Shown here in pieces: positions 10,209 to 21,121 of a stretch of 64,000 nucleotides of DNA (position 1 is the first letter of the stretch; each line of letters opens with the position of its first letter). The position numbers and the translations under genes are program-made. Source of the DNA: Nansenia antarctica (Eukaryota > Chordata > Actinopteri > Argentiniformes > Microstomatidae); NCBI GenBank assembly GCA_963989245.1, contig OZ022341.1, positions 66,019,357 to 66,083,356 on the forward strand, read 5' to 3'. The notes under the pieces are model-generated. The model was given only the letters and a program-made list of their open reading frames with translations, had not been told where the DNA came from and did not search any database.

Positions 10209-10620
10209 TTATTTTACCAGGAAGTCACATTGAGATTAAAACCTCTTTTACAAGAGAGACCTGGCCAAGACAGGGTCAAAATAGTAGCTTAAAAAACTGT
10301 TCAGATAACAAGACAGGACATAAGACAGTGGCAACAATACAATAGACAAACAATGGTAGGGGTATTTACAAGGTGATTAAAACATTGAGAAGTCTAACCA
10401 AAGCAGGTACAGCGAGCGGTGACCACATCCTTTAATCTACGCTTGAAGATACTTATGGAAATGAAGTATTGTTCTGGATTGTATGTTGTGTGTCTGATTG
10501 ACATAGTGTTTGAGTGCTTTTGACATGTCATTGATTGTATGTAGTATGTTGTGGTGAATGTTGTGAGCCTGAGCAGAAGGGACAATAGCTGCTGCAGGCG
10601 GACCAGAGATTCATGCCAAT
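10209..10620 (-). mobile_element. 3' end of an L2/CR1-type LINE
   Basis: On the minus strand the last codons of an ORF2-like protein (PEQYFISISIFKRRLKDV, near 10480-10425) are followed by an untranslated tail that ends with CTGGTAAAATAAAGG against the H2A sequence. The element at 57.2-57.7 kb has a similar tail. It is 5'-truncated, as is usual for LINEs. Confidence 0.6.
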
Positions 10621-10629
10621 TGTTTTGTT

Positions 10630-10915
10630 TATTTGATGACCCATTGTGCAGGCAATAAAAGCTGCTTCATCCACCATCCTGAGAGTGTCCCAATCCCTTC
10701 AGTACCGCCAAACACAAATTAATACTTTTTAACAAAGACAGATAAGAAGAACAGGGAACATTCCATCGCGAGTGAAGCGAGCAAGCGGGAAAAAAATTGG
10801 CCTCCTCAATTCTGGAAGTCACCAGCCTCCACTGATCCTTGGTGCATCTGTGAAAACGAAAAAAGGACACTATGATTCCCTGGAAAGTCCTTGAAAAGTA
10901 GGATTTGATTTGTTA
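10630..10915. other. No gene recognised
   Basis: Sequence between the LINE tail and the 3' end of the SAMD3-like gene. Weak repeat-like character only. Confidence 0.4.
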
Positions 10916-11127
10916 CCATTCCTTTAAACAAACTTTATTCAAACAGTGAATAGACATATAAAGAAACGGCTGGGGAAAGAAATCACTCAGGCATCACGCA
11001 AAGTCCAAAACTACTCTTAATATTCAAGTATTAAATTATTGGGTCAATTTTGTCTAGACAGTTTTTTTCATTATTTGGGTCAATAAATCACAAGGAATCA
11101 AATTAATAACAATAAAATCACCTGTCA

Positions 11128-14100
11128 CTACAGCCAGTCATACTCCGATATCTTTGATATGAGTGACAGGACCTTGGGATTGACTGCGACACGCTTCTTA
11201 CTGCCTTGTTTTTGTACTTTTGAGCCCTTGTCCGGATTTATCTTGAACATGCATCTGTTGGTAGAGGAGTGGTACATAGAATGCTTGACATCGTTGTCAA
11301 ATGGTGTACATTTACACAATTCTGTTCATTCACATTGGTGGGCCTTGGCTGTACACTGTGATTCTGCTGTTGCCTAGTGTGCGCTGCTCTCAATGAATGT
11401 TTGAAAGAATGGGCTCCGTCACTCATGCCCTGCCTTCTGCACCGCACTGATTCAGTCTCAAACTCTGCTACAAGGACTTTATGATTAAAAGTTAATTATA
11501 CCGGTAAATGAAAAATTAAAGATTAAAAAATATACAATTACCTTTGAAGAAACTCCAATGTTGCGCAAAGCTCTACAGGGTAGTCGATGTTGAGGACATA
11601 GTATATCATGAATATGCCATTAACTGCCTCTGTGAAACTTCCAACTCTGTCATTGACCACCACCTGGTCCACTGCTACCATGAAAGCAGATGCAGTCAGT
11701 GGGCTTTCTCCTGTGAAGGTATGACAGACGCGCACACACACACACAGACAGAGACACACACAGACAGACAGACAGCGATACGAGAGGGAGAGAGAAAAAG
11801 AGAGTCAAAACTGAGCTGTTATACATTACATTTTCTCAACAATGACTGTATTGTATGTGCACATGAAATGGTTAATATACTTTCACTTACCACACAGCAA
11901 TATGCATGGGGTTGTGGGGAGATGCTGCAAGTCCACATCTGTTGCAACACAGGTATCATCAACATTTATGAGCATCTTGTTCTGATCTTCTTTGAATTGG
12001 GCCAAAAGCAGCAACACAGCCCCACAGGAGTCTTCACCCACAGCCTGGATTTGAGGTATGAGTTTTGCTGCAACACATTCTCTTTCCGGGCGCTGACACT
12101 TGAAATATCCCAGGACTTTTTTGTATTTGCTATTCATGGCCTTCATGGAATTCTTCATTTATGTGGACACCGGTTAGTTGCTTGAAATGAGCCTTCAATC
12201 CAGTTGTGTTGAAAAGATAGGGCCATTCTTCTTTCAAGGTCTGTGTGTCTTTTTCATTTAGGACATCTCTTCTCTGGGAGGCAAACGTGTTTGTCATCAA
12301 TGCTTCTATTTTCTTCTCATCCTTCTCATTTTCCTGAAACATTCTGTGTAGTTCTTCTTTCATCTTGCTCTGGGATTCATCATTTGCAGACAGTTGAGGT
12401 TCTGGGTTCACACATCCATAAGAGACTTTCCGTGTCTTCTTTCCCTTGTCAACACTGCTGGGCTGAGTCATCATTGGTGGCCCCATCCTTTTGTTGTTGT
12501 CCACTCTGCTTTGTAGTTGTTTTGTTATAGAATCGTAGCCACTACCTACTACTTGATCCTCGATCACATCCTTGAAGGACTTAGGATAGTCCAGTACCAT
12601 CTTGCGGGCAATTTCACTCAAGTGCTTCTTTTGAGGCTTTTTGCAGACAACCAGGATTTCTGCGGCAATCAACCTGATGATCTCTCTTCTATCCCTCGCC
12701 GTTGGCCGTTCTTTCTTCTCCAGTGCATTCTTTATATGCGAAGGCATGAGGTTCCACTGTATGTTGAAGTTGAAGTGCCAGTTATTGTCCAGTGCTGCTG
12801 TTCCCTTCTCACCGCTGATGGAGCATTCACTGGTGGAGGCCATCTCATCTCCATCACGCTGACCTGGAATACAGTGAGCCATAATTAGCACAGATACGTG
12901 AGATTGGTTGTTTTGCCTCTGAGACAATATCATTTGTATTTCAAATGAAACAATGAACTATGAGGTCAAAGCCCATAATGTCTGCTTTCAATTCATGTGT
13001 TGTTTTTGAACATACGTTGAACCATTTTAGAATAGTGCCATTTTCACTCCTGCCTCTTCCACAGATTTCACATGTTAATTTCTGTGTCAAACCGCTTATT
13101 TTATTGATTACCAATAAATGGCCGCCTAGTGCTCCTTTAACAGTAAGAGCAGTTTTGGGCCATCCATTTACTAATTGAATGAAACCTTCAACATCCCCTA
13201 TAGTTAAAAGTATACATGGCAAATGTACGCACGTTTATTTGTGATGGGGCATCGTCTTGGAGTGGACTGAGGTGACATGGAGCTTGTAGGTGAGCTTAGA
13301 GAGGAGTCAAACAACTGTACATCATCTCTCTCAGAACTGCTGCTCTGAAGGTCTGTAGAGGGTCCTAAATGGCAGTGAATTATAACATTCATTTTTGCAT
13401 GTCAAAACAGGCACAGAAGAGTATCTCACATTGTTGGGTGCTTGCACTGATCACCACCTCTGCAAGCACACTACTCAGTGTGACCATTGTTGAATGTTAA
13501 CAGTGAAGACGGCAACAATGAATAAATCAGTATGGGGGGGTAGGCTCCCAGATGTCTATGTACTTTTTGTTATAATCTCTTCATTTGTCATGATGTCTCG
13601 ATGGTAATCAATAAATTATGATGATAGGTACCTTCTGGTTCGGCTTCTGACAGACAGCTAGGCCGTTCAATTAAACCTGCTGGTTTGAGTTTTGACTGGG
13701 TGGAGGTAAATTTGCCCCTGACCCCGTTATTTATTATGGATTTTTTTTATTTATTGGCATTACATTTATTGATTACCATCGAGACATCATGACAAAAAGT
13801 GCATAGAAATCTGGGAGCCTACCCCCCTTTTAATAGGAGAACCCATTAGAGTGCTCAAACTTGACCTCATTCCATGTCTACTTCATTAAGGCAGCAGCTA
13901 ATTATGTAATCAGCACAGAGGAACCTCCCTTCTGGTCGCAACAGACCTCAAGTATTGTCATTTGAAAAGGTAAGTGTGTTAATACAATGGTTTTACTTAC
14001 TTCTGACAAGAGAAAAAAGGCTTGGACTGGCAGGAAAGGCCACAGAGCTCGCAGACGGGCTCCAGTCACTGGTCACGGACAAATCTGTTTCGGTTTCTCT

Positions 14101-14371
14101 GCTGTTGTAACCTAAACAAAAGTATAACACATTAGTTTGACATACAGTAAATAAAAATGAAGACATGCACAGTCAATGTTTCACTTACTTTTGGCACGAG
14201 CAAGAAGCTTTCTCGCTTCTACTATCTTCAGGACACCTTCAAGGTCTTTTACTTCCACAAAGTGTAGGTCCTCCACAGTAGTCACGCCAAGGGTTTCGAT
14301 TACATCCAGCAAAGGTTGTAGTCCACAGCCTGGAACCACTGCTGTTATGAAACTGGCCAGGTCACCCATGA
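11128..14371 (-). CDS. Sterile alpha motif domain-containing protein 3-like gene (seven coding exons, one frameshift)
   Basis: Coding exons in transcript order: 14371-14189 (ATG at 14369), 14111-14001, 13676-13632, 13364-13233, 12863-11891, 11710-11542 and 11254-11128. All introns are GT..AG and every junction phase agrees, giving about 578 aa. The N-terminus (MGDLASFITAVVPGCGLQPL...) is a short SAM-like domain. The large exon encodes the core of the teleost SAMD3-like family (residues around WHFNFNIQWNLMPSHIKNAL and VGSGYDSITKQLQSRV). The C-terminus matches the family end (CMFKINPDKGSK to SEYDWL). An extra base at 12140-12141 breaks the frame inside the large exon; it is a real mutation or an assembly error. 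An untranslated exon lies at about 14590-14530, and an AATAAA lies at 10939-10934. Molecular function of the family is unknown to me. Confidence 0.8.
13540..13828. repeat. Inverted repeat pair flanking a 45-nt exon
   Basis: 13540-13613 (GGTAGGCTCCCAGAT...GGTAATCAATAAA) and 13768-13828 are inverted copies of about 60-70 bp. Exon 13676-13632 of the SAMD3-like gene lies between them, so the pair could fold in the pre-mRNA. It may also be the ends of a small transposon into which, or around which, the exon sits. Confidence 0.8.
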
Positions 14372-14582
14372 CTACAAAAAAAGATAAACACAGCTTGAGC
14401 CTAGATTTTGCTAGTTATGAAGTGAGCTCCCTTATCTGTAGAGTGACTGAAAAGCTAGCATAACATTTCACAGTAATGAGAGCTGGTTAGGATGGTAGTT
14501 CAATGTTAAATACATTTTTATTGGCTGACCTGGGATGGCGTTGGCTGAGGGACACAGCTGTTTGATCCCGGCTCCTCCTTGC

Positions 14583-15046
14583 TGCATCGTTTGCTACACG
14601 TGTACATCAAGCAGACCTTATCTTTTAGACAGTGTTTCGTTATGGTAAAAATACGGGAAGATATACATTTGCAGACTAATGTTTATGTAATGACTATTTG
14701 AAAACCATGACTTAATGCATAATATCAAGTTCTCACCTCTTAATATCAAGTTCTCTCTCTGGAAGCTGAAGTTCAATCCAAATCTGTTAAGAAAAAATAA
14801 AAGTGTAAGTGAAGCAAATTTCGGAAATGTTATTTCAGAGCTAGCTAGCCACATCATTTGCTCCACGTGTACATCAAGCAGACCTTATCTTTTAGACAGT
14901 GTTTCGTTATGGTAAAAATACAGGAAGATATACATTTGCAGACTAATGTTTATGTAATGACTATTTGAAAACCATGACTTAATGCATAATATCAAGTTCT
15001 CACCTCTTAATATCAAGTTCTCACATTCTCACATCAAGCAGAGCTT
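14583..15046. repeat. Tandem copies of a ~200-bp repeat, left group
   Basis: Two copies of a unit containing CACGTGTACATCAAGCAGAC and TTATGTAATGACTATTTG begin near 14583 and 14848. The first overlaps the untranslated first exon of the SAMD3-like gene. Two more copies in the same orientation follow the palindromic element (18428-18822). Confidence 0.85.
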
Positions 15047-15331
15047 AGTCCTTGGGCCAAACCATTTTTCATTACCAAATTCTGGGCAAATCCTAGATGT
15101 GATTTTCTTATTCCTATACATCCCTAGATTATGTTTTGATATGATAGACCTTTTGGATTGGCAGCTTATTAGTAGTTATCACCTCGTAAAGGTACGGAGT
15201 GCTTTTTTCAAAACCGGAGTTTTGCCTAAAAGTCCCCTGCCATATCCTGCTCCCCTTCGCATGATTCGCGCCTAGCTGTGCTGTGGTTGTGATAGAGACA
15301 TGAGCCCTTTCATGTTCTTTATGCGCCTGAG

Positions 15332-16791
15332 CAGGCGCGGATCTATGGGTGGGCCTGGCCCACCCAGTCAGATTCATAAAAATACATATTTTTTAATAAT
15401 AAAATATTTTTAAAGTTTAATTTTCACTAACTAACTGTAATGTGAATAGTTTTGTCTTGCGACCGTCATTGCCACCGGCTTGTGAAGAACTGGTAGGACT
15501 ACACCGTCGGATCTGTCAGCCATGGAGGAACCAGCCACTCAACCAAAGCTGGTAACATTCCCTACTACCACTGTAATAGATGGGAAATCGCGCTCCTTCA
15601 GTAGAAATTGGTACGAGAAGTTCAAGTGGATGGAATAATAGTAAAGAAAGAGACGCTATTTTTTGTAAAGTGTGTCGACATTTCCCAGAGGCGCACACGG
15701 AGTTCACTTTTATAAGAGATGGATACAAAAATTGGAAACGTCTCCGGCAGGCCTGTGACAAACACGAGTCTAGCAAGCCGCATGCTGTTGCCCTCACCAA
15801 GTTGGATGGGCAAAGCCATGGACCCCAAAGCCGTGGGACAGTGTTAAATCAAATGCACGGTGATGCCGTTTCATTCATAGAGCGAAACCGGCAACACGTT
15901 AAAGTTGTGTTAGACATTGCTATGTTGTGTGCCAAGTTGGAAATTCCACTTAGAGGTCACAGAGAAACGGAAGAGGCGCTCAATAAAGGTAATTTCTTGG
16001 AGCTATTCAAGTTCATGTCAAAATATGATCCAGAAATTGAAAATAGACTGAAGGAACTGCCTCGAAATGCCACGCTCCTAAGCCATCACATTCAGGATGA
16101 GCTGCTTGAGGCTGCAGCCTCACTGCTAATTCGAAAGATAAAGTCTGAACTGCATGAGCAATCCACATATTATGCCATACTTGCGGATGAGTATAAAGAT
16201 CTATCCAAGCGCGAGCTAGTTGCTGTCTGTATTCGATTCATTCATGGAGGGGTAATTAAAGAACGAGCAGTAGGCTTTGTGGAAACTGCGGAATTGTCTG
16301 CTCAAGGAATATCACAGAGGATCCTAGTGTGTATTCGTTCATTTATTTGTTCATACATTCATTTATGTACCTATATATTTATTGTTAATTCTGTCAGACT
16401 TGGTCCTCCATAGTTGATGGTTATTGGTTAATTCATTGAATTGCGTGCGCTTGAATGCCTTGCGTGTGTGTATTATAATAACTTGTTTGGCTGTCCGTTG
16501 CATTGGGTAGACAGGTACTTTATTTATTTTCCGTTCGTTTCATGGTCTGCATAGTGATCTCCTCCAGTCTCTGCGAATATTTTGCGTGTGTGCATGCGTG
16601 TTGGTCGTACCCAAATGTTTCGAGCACCCACGGGCAGAAACATAAATCGGCGCCTATGATCGCGAGCCCGGTTGTGTTCCATCCATCTGGCTGCTCATAC
16701 ATAGGTCTAAAACGTGCGGTGATGAGTTTCACTCAGGCCCACCCAGATTTTTCCAGGCCTACCCATCAGCCACTTTCTGTATCCGCCACTG
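15332..16791 (+). mobile_element. hAT element, internally deleted (TTF-type zinc finger family)
   Basis: Ends are CAGGCGCGGAT (left) and CAGTGGCGGAT (right, reverse complement). Perfect 8-bp target duplications CGCCTGAG lie at 15324-15331 and 16792-16799. It carries the N-terminal part of a transposase and lacks the catalytic and hATC regions. A deletion junction lies near 16320. The 86-bp segment at 16327-16412 is shared with 3875-3960. It inserted into the left arm of the palindromic element. Confidence 0.92.
15522..16320 (+). pseudogene. hAT transposase N-terminal fragment (ZMYM/TTF zinc finger type)
   Basis: An ATG at 15522 starts a frame with RNWYEKFKWME that shifts by one base near 15640 and continues as KERDAIFCKVCRHF. 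This is the TTF-type zinc finger (CKVC, then CDKHESSKPH). After about 200 further residues comes ILADEYKDLSKRE (near 16180), which holds the first catalytic aspartate region. Homology ends near 16320, so the rest of the RNase H-like domain and the dimerisation domain are missing. Non-functional. Confidence 0.85.
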
Positions 16792-17068
16792 CGCCTGAGT
16801 CTCCTAAACACGTAGAGACCAACCCCGAGTCGATCAATGATTCCTACGATGAGCTATGGTAACTTTACCGCACCTACCCCCTACCGATGAATGCCTAATT
16901 TTTGCGGTTTTCCGGAGGTATTGTGCGGTAGGTGCGGGAAAGTTACCATAGCTCAGCGTAGGAATCATTGATCGACTCGGGGTTGGTCTCTACTTGTTCA
17001 GGAGACTCAGGCGCATAAAGAACATGAAAGGGCTCATGTCTCTATCACAACCACAGCACAGCTAGGCG

Positions 17069-18187
17069 CAAGCCCGGATTATCCATATATTGCATCGGGT
17101 GAATGCCCTGGGGCACCAGCCAATGGGGGGGCACCCCAAAAAAAAATATATATATTTTGGGCACATTTTTAAATTATAGGCTATATTTACTGGAAGACAT
17201 CCACACAGGTACAAAACTAACGGTTATATTTAGGCTATCATGATAAAAAAGATTAATAATTGCGAGTGCCCCCCCCCAGTCACAGACAAGTGCCCCCCCC
17301 CCCCCCCCCCCCCAATCACAGACAGGTGCGCGAATCAGCGCGATGACGCAGTGACGCCCGGCCAAACTATCACCTAAGAAATCAAAATGGACAGGCGACA
17401 ACTGAGTGGCTCTGCCAAGCGAAAAATTAAGAAAGGCAAAGACTCCAGACATACGGCCGCTCTTAAAAATGTCCCAACAATTAGGATTTTTTTTATTTCA
17501 CCTAGGCCTAAAATGAGCACTGAAGTTAACAGTGGGGGGGGGCAGCAGAGCGAGCGAGGGAGCGAACATAGCGAACAACGACGAGAACAACGACGAGAAC
17601 AACGACGAGAGCGGTGAAGCTAATGCTAACTGCCCAGCAGACGATTCTACAGCTCAGGCAGACGTGAGCCATGGCGCTGAGAACAGTCAGGTGCATGAGA
17701 GCGAGGATGACGGAGACGACGAGGTGGATCCTGGAAATATTGCCGAAGATCAGCAGCCGCTGGTGGATTTTAACATCTCAACAGACCCGGAACTATGGGG
17801 AGACATCACGGAGCATGTGAGGGAAATGGCAATTTCTAAAGGCCCGGTGTCCTTCCAGAATAGGGCCCGCAAATACCCAGCATCTGTGCGGGACATTGGT
17901 CTTGGAGGACAAACGCGGTCACTCACCAATGATTTATTGCATTGTCGCCTCCCAAACAAGCAGACAAGCAGTAGAGACTGGTTAATTTACTCACCATCAT
18001 AGTAAAGAACTGTGATGACCCAGTACTGTAGTAATATGCTCTTGTAAATCTATGGTTTTTGTAACCATAGTAAATATCAAATTTTCACTTGCAAAGTAAA
18101 AAATAAAATAAAATGTGTGTGTTGGGGGGGGGGGGGGGGGGCACAACACATCAAGTCTGGTCACCCTAGGGGGTTAATCCGGGCCTG
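17069..18187 (+). mobile_element. Second hAT element, internally deleted
   Basis: Ends are CAAGCCCGGATTATCC and CAGGCCCGGATTAACC (reverse complement of the right end), 14 of 16 identical. Perfect 8-bp target duplications GCTAGGCG lie at 17061-17068 and 18188-18195. It lies in the right arm of the palindromic element and belongs to a different family from the hAT in the left arm. It contains runs of C (17270-17313) and G (18124-18140). Confidence 0.92.
17387..18002 (+). pseudogene. hAT transposase N-terminus (zinc finger MYM-type 5-like)
   Basis: Starts MDRRQLSGSAKRKIKKGKDS, then shifts frame near 17525 within a G run. It continues through an acidic, N/E-rich stretch to PLVDFNISTDPELWGDITEH and KGPVSFQNRARKYPASVRD, a pattern known from ZMYM5-like hAT proteins. 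It stops at 18000-18002 (SPS then TAG), just before the expected TTF zinc finger. Catalytic region absent. Confidence 0.82.
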
Positions 18188-18427
18188 GCTAGGCGCGAAT
18201 CATGCGAAGGGGAGCAGGATATGGCAGGGGACTTTTAGGCAAAACTCCGGTTTTGAAAAAAGCACTCCGTACCTTTACGAGGTGATAACTACTAATAAGC
18301 TGCCAATCCAAAAGGTCTATCATATCAAAACATAATCTAGGGATGTATAGGAATAAGAAAATCACATCTAGGATTTGCCCAGAATTTGGTAATGAAATGT
18401 TCAATTTGGGGGTTTGGCCCAAGGACT

Positions 18428-18822
18428 AGCTAGCTAGCCACATCATTTGCTCCACGTGTACATCAAGCAGACCTTATCTTTTAGACAGTGTTTCGTTATG
18501 GTAAAAATACGGGAAGATATACATTTGCAGACTAATGTTATGTAATGACTATTTGAAAACCATGACTTAATGCATAATATCAAGTTCTCACCTCTTAATA
18601 TCAAGTTCTCACATTCTCACATCAAGCAGAGCTAGCTAGCCAGTGCCACATCGTTTGCTCTACGTGTACATCAAGCAGACCTTATCTTTTAGACAGTGTT
18701 TCGTTATGGTAAAAATACGGGAAGATATACATTTGCAGACTAATGTTTATGTAATGACTATTTGAAAACCATGACTTAATGCATCATATCAAGTTCTCAC
18801 CTCTTAATATCAAGTTCTCACG
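18428..18822. repeat. Tandem copies of the ~200-bp repeat, right group
   Basis: Two copies 212 bp apart (key motif at 18450 and 18662), in the same orientation as those at 14583-15046. The palindromic element therefore split one four-copy array. Confidence 0.88.
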
Positions 18823-19135
18823 CGCGGGACACCGGAAAATTGTGAGCATGACCAGACCATTCCAGAATGAGGCTATGTCCACACCAATACGTTTTTTTGA
18901 TAAACGTTTTTTGTATATAAAAATATGACCGTCCAGACGAGCACGTTTATAACATATCTGCATCCAGATGCATACGTATGAACGCAATATAAACGCTGTC
19001 ATTGAGCATTCCACACCAGTAGTCGGCGATATAATTTTAACCCCATAGCTCCGCTGGCCAATCAGACGCCAGGAAAAGCTAAAGCGGTTCTTCCGCGTTA
19101 CATCCGCGAAATACAAAATTCCAATCGTAAACAAC

Positions 19136-19276
19136 ATGCCGCCTCGGGGAGCAAAGGAGTCGTTCATTTGGACAGACAGTGAAGTAGAAGTATTGTTGAG
19201 TTTAACTATTGAGTACAAAGTACAAAAAACATATGCAACCATTGACTGGGAGTCTTGCCATTTTCGCAGTGTTTGA
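19136..19276 (+). pseudogene. Harbinger Myb/SANT-like DNA-binding protein, N-terminal fragment
   Basis: 46 codons. MPPRGAKESFIWTDSEVEVL is the opening helix of the Myb/SANT-like domain of Harbinger accessory proteins, and TYATIDWESCHFRS follows before a TGA. The rest of the domain has been deleted. Confidence 0.65.
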
Positions 19277-19745
19277 AACGTTTTGTTGGACAGCTCCTAT
19301 GTTTGTAAATCCGTCAAGATGACATTTTATTTATTTTCTTACAATATTTTGTATGCACTGCAACATTACCCAGTGAAAAAACAAAATAAACATTCTTTAT
19401 TGTACCTTTGAATTGTATGTCGTAATTATTATGTCGCAAATAATAAACAAAAATGTCTTCACTTACAGAAATAAGAGTGTGTAATAATCTACTGTGGCTC
19501 TCTACATTGTCTTTCTCTTATGCACCTCTCCTAGTAAGTAATGGCATAAGCCCCAAAAAAGAATAGCAATGAACAATTTACATAAACACAGAACAGAACT
19601 TCTGTATAATATCTTCACTTACAGAAAAGACTAATCTAATGTTCTCTTAAGTGTCTTTCTCCTATGCAACTGTCCTAGTAAGTGTCAAGGGGCCGGTTTC
19701 ACAGACAAGGCTTAAGCCTAGTCCTGGACTAAATCACACTATTGA

Positions 19746-20009
19746 TTATACATTTAATTGAATTGTTGCCCTTCTGGTTGTCCTCCGCGGTGTATTGAAG
19801 AACATATTGTAGATGTTCTCCATGTCTATTTGTTGCTGTCGGTGGTAGTAGAGGAGCAACAGTAAATGTTGCTGTAAAAGCCCAATCAAGCTCAATAGGT
19901 TCTGCAGCACGAACGCAACAACTCTGTAAGGTGCCATTGTTGTTGTTGTTGTTGTTGTTGGCTGGGTTAGCGCATGCGGGTTACATAAAACAGCTGCACT
20001 GCGCATCAT
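19746..20009 (-). pseudogene. Possible Harbinger transposase N-terminal fragment
   Basis: An 87-aa open frame with a short threonine run, then leucine-rich and RRTTRRA segments. It has the position and orientation expected of a Harbinger nuclease N-terminus. No catalytic domain is present. Confidence 0.4.
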
Positions 20010-20306
20010 CTACGCGCATGATGACGTGACGAATACAAAACAAACGTCTATCTCGTCCAGACGTCAAAAAATATACAGCGTTTTTTAAGGATCTTCACTC
20101 TGGCAGGCGTTTTTAAACATCTTCGTTTTCAGAGGGCAAAAACTCGTTTGCGTCTGGACGAACCCCCCAAAACGAATAGAAACATCCACGTTTGTCAAAA
20201 AAACGTATAGGGCCTCAGGTTGTAAATCTCGGATTTTCCCATCCGGCCATAGGTCCTACCCTTTCCGGCCATAGGTTGCGCTATGATTCGCTGTGCCAAC
20301 TGTGAC

Positions 20307-21105
20307 GCCTCCCACTCTGCCTGCATATTCATAGCTTTCAGTCACGTGGTTTCTTCCCTAGCAACCACCAACCTGACGGGCAAAAAGTATCATAGCAACA
20401 TCGCTCAACATGGCTGCCTACTATTTAGACCACCTCACCCATGAAGAACTATCAAGATACACGACGGTGATAGGAGTGGAGGATTGACACCATTCAAATA
20501 GTGTTGGATTCCCTGTCTTCTACTCTATCCGGACACGTTGGAATTATTATCATAACCCCCGGAGAATCAAAGTTATTGACCTGCAAAGGGTGCCTCCTTG
20601 ACCGGCTTTTCCCGTGAATAACACCGGTTATGGAGGTGGTACAAACATAAGACTATTATTGCTAAATTCACCATCAGTATACGGTCATTTTGAGCCCTTA
20701 ACCACCGCGCTGACACCCCGAGAAGATATACTTTTAATATGAAACTCGATCAACCGGGCGTTCACCGGCTGCTGGACGAAACTCCCAACTCCCGCTGTCA
20801 GCGAGGCGAGGGAATATTTATATCCGGGAATTCGCTCCTTGCTGTGTCCACGGTGATAGGAGTGGAGGATCGACTCCATTCAAATAGTGTTGGATTCCCT
20901 GTCTTCTACTCTATCCGGACACGTTGGAATTATTTTCCTAACCCACGGGAAATCAAAGTTATTAACCCGCAAAAAGTGGGTTTTGCCCGTGGGTTTTGCC
21001 CGCAAAAAGTGCCTTTTGCCCGTCAGGTGGGCGTTTCCACTATGCTGTGACGTCACATGAAAGCTATGAATAGGCTGTGGCAGGAGCCTGGGCAGAGTGG
21101 GTGGG
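20307..21105. repeat. Inverted-repeat element with an internal 118-bp direct repeat
   Basis: 20307-20395 and 21015-21105 are partial inverted copies (TTCATAGCTTTCA and CACCTGACGGGCAAAA-type blocks). Inside, 20463-20580 and 20849-20966 are direct copies of the same segment (GGTGATAGGAGTGGAGGAT...). A short frame from 20410 (MAAYYLDHLTHEEL) looks like the start of a transposon protein and stops after 25 codons. Probably a non-autonomous DNA transposon. Confidence 0.55.
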
Positions 21106-21121
21106 TCGTTAGGTTGAGTGG

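Larger units (their letters stand above)
15048..18426. mobile_element. Palindromic (fold-back) MITE interrupted by two hAT insertions
   Basis: The left arm (15048-15331 and 16800-16870) and right arm (16910-17061 and 18196-18426) are inverted copies starting with GTCCTTGGGCC and ending with GGCCCAAGGAC. The spacer near 16890 is short. TA flanks both ends (15046-15047, 18427-18428), as in Tc1/mariner-type insertions. Without the two hAT insertions (15332-16791, 17069-18187) the element is about 0.79 kb and almost wholly self-complementary. It carries no gene. It sits inside the ~200-bp tandem repeat. Confidence 0.85.
18865..20218. mobile_element. PIF/Harbinger-type deletion derivative
   Basis: The left end (GAGGCTATGTCCACACCAAT...ACGTTTTTTTGATAAACG) and right end (CTGAGGCCCTATACG...TTTTTTTGACAAACG, reverse complement) are related terminal repeats. 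Between them lie a plus-strand Myb/SANT-like fragment (19136-19276) and a minus-strand N-terminal fragment (20009-19746). Convergence of a Myb-like gene and a transposase gene is the Harbinger plan. I could not fix a target duplication, so superfamily assignment rests on the coding remnants. Confidence 0.65.

Noticed and set aside
12243..12888. Plus-strand frames of 95-123 aa
   Set aside because: Antisense to the large SAMD3-like exon.
12941..13222. Minus frame of 93 aa in a SAMD3-like intron
   Set aside because: Lies between two correctly phased exons (13233 and 12863) and adding it would not fit the family; kept out of the gene model.
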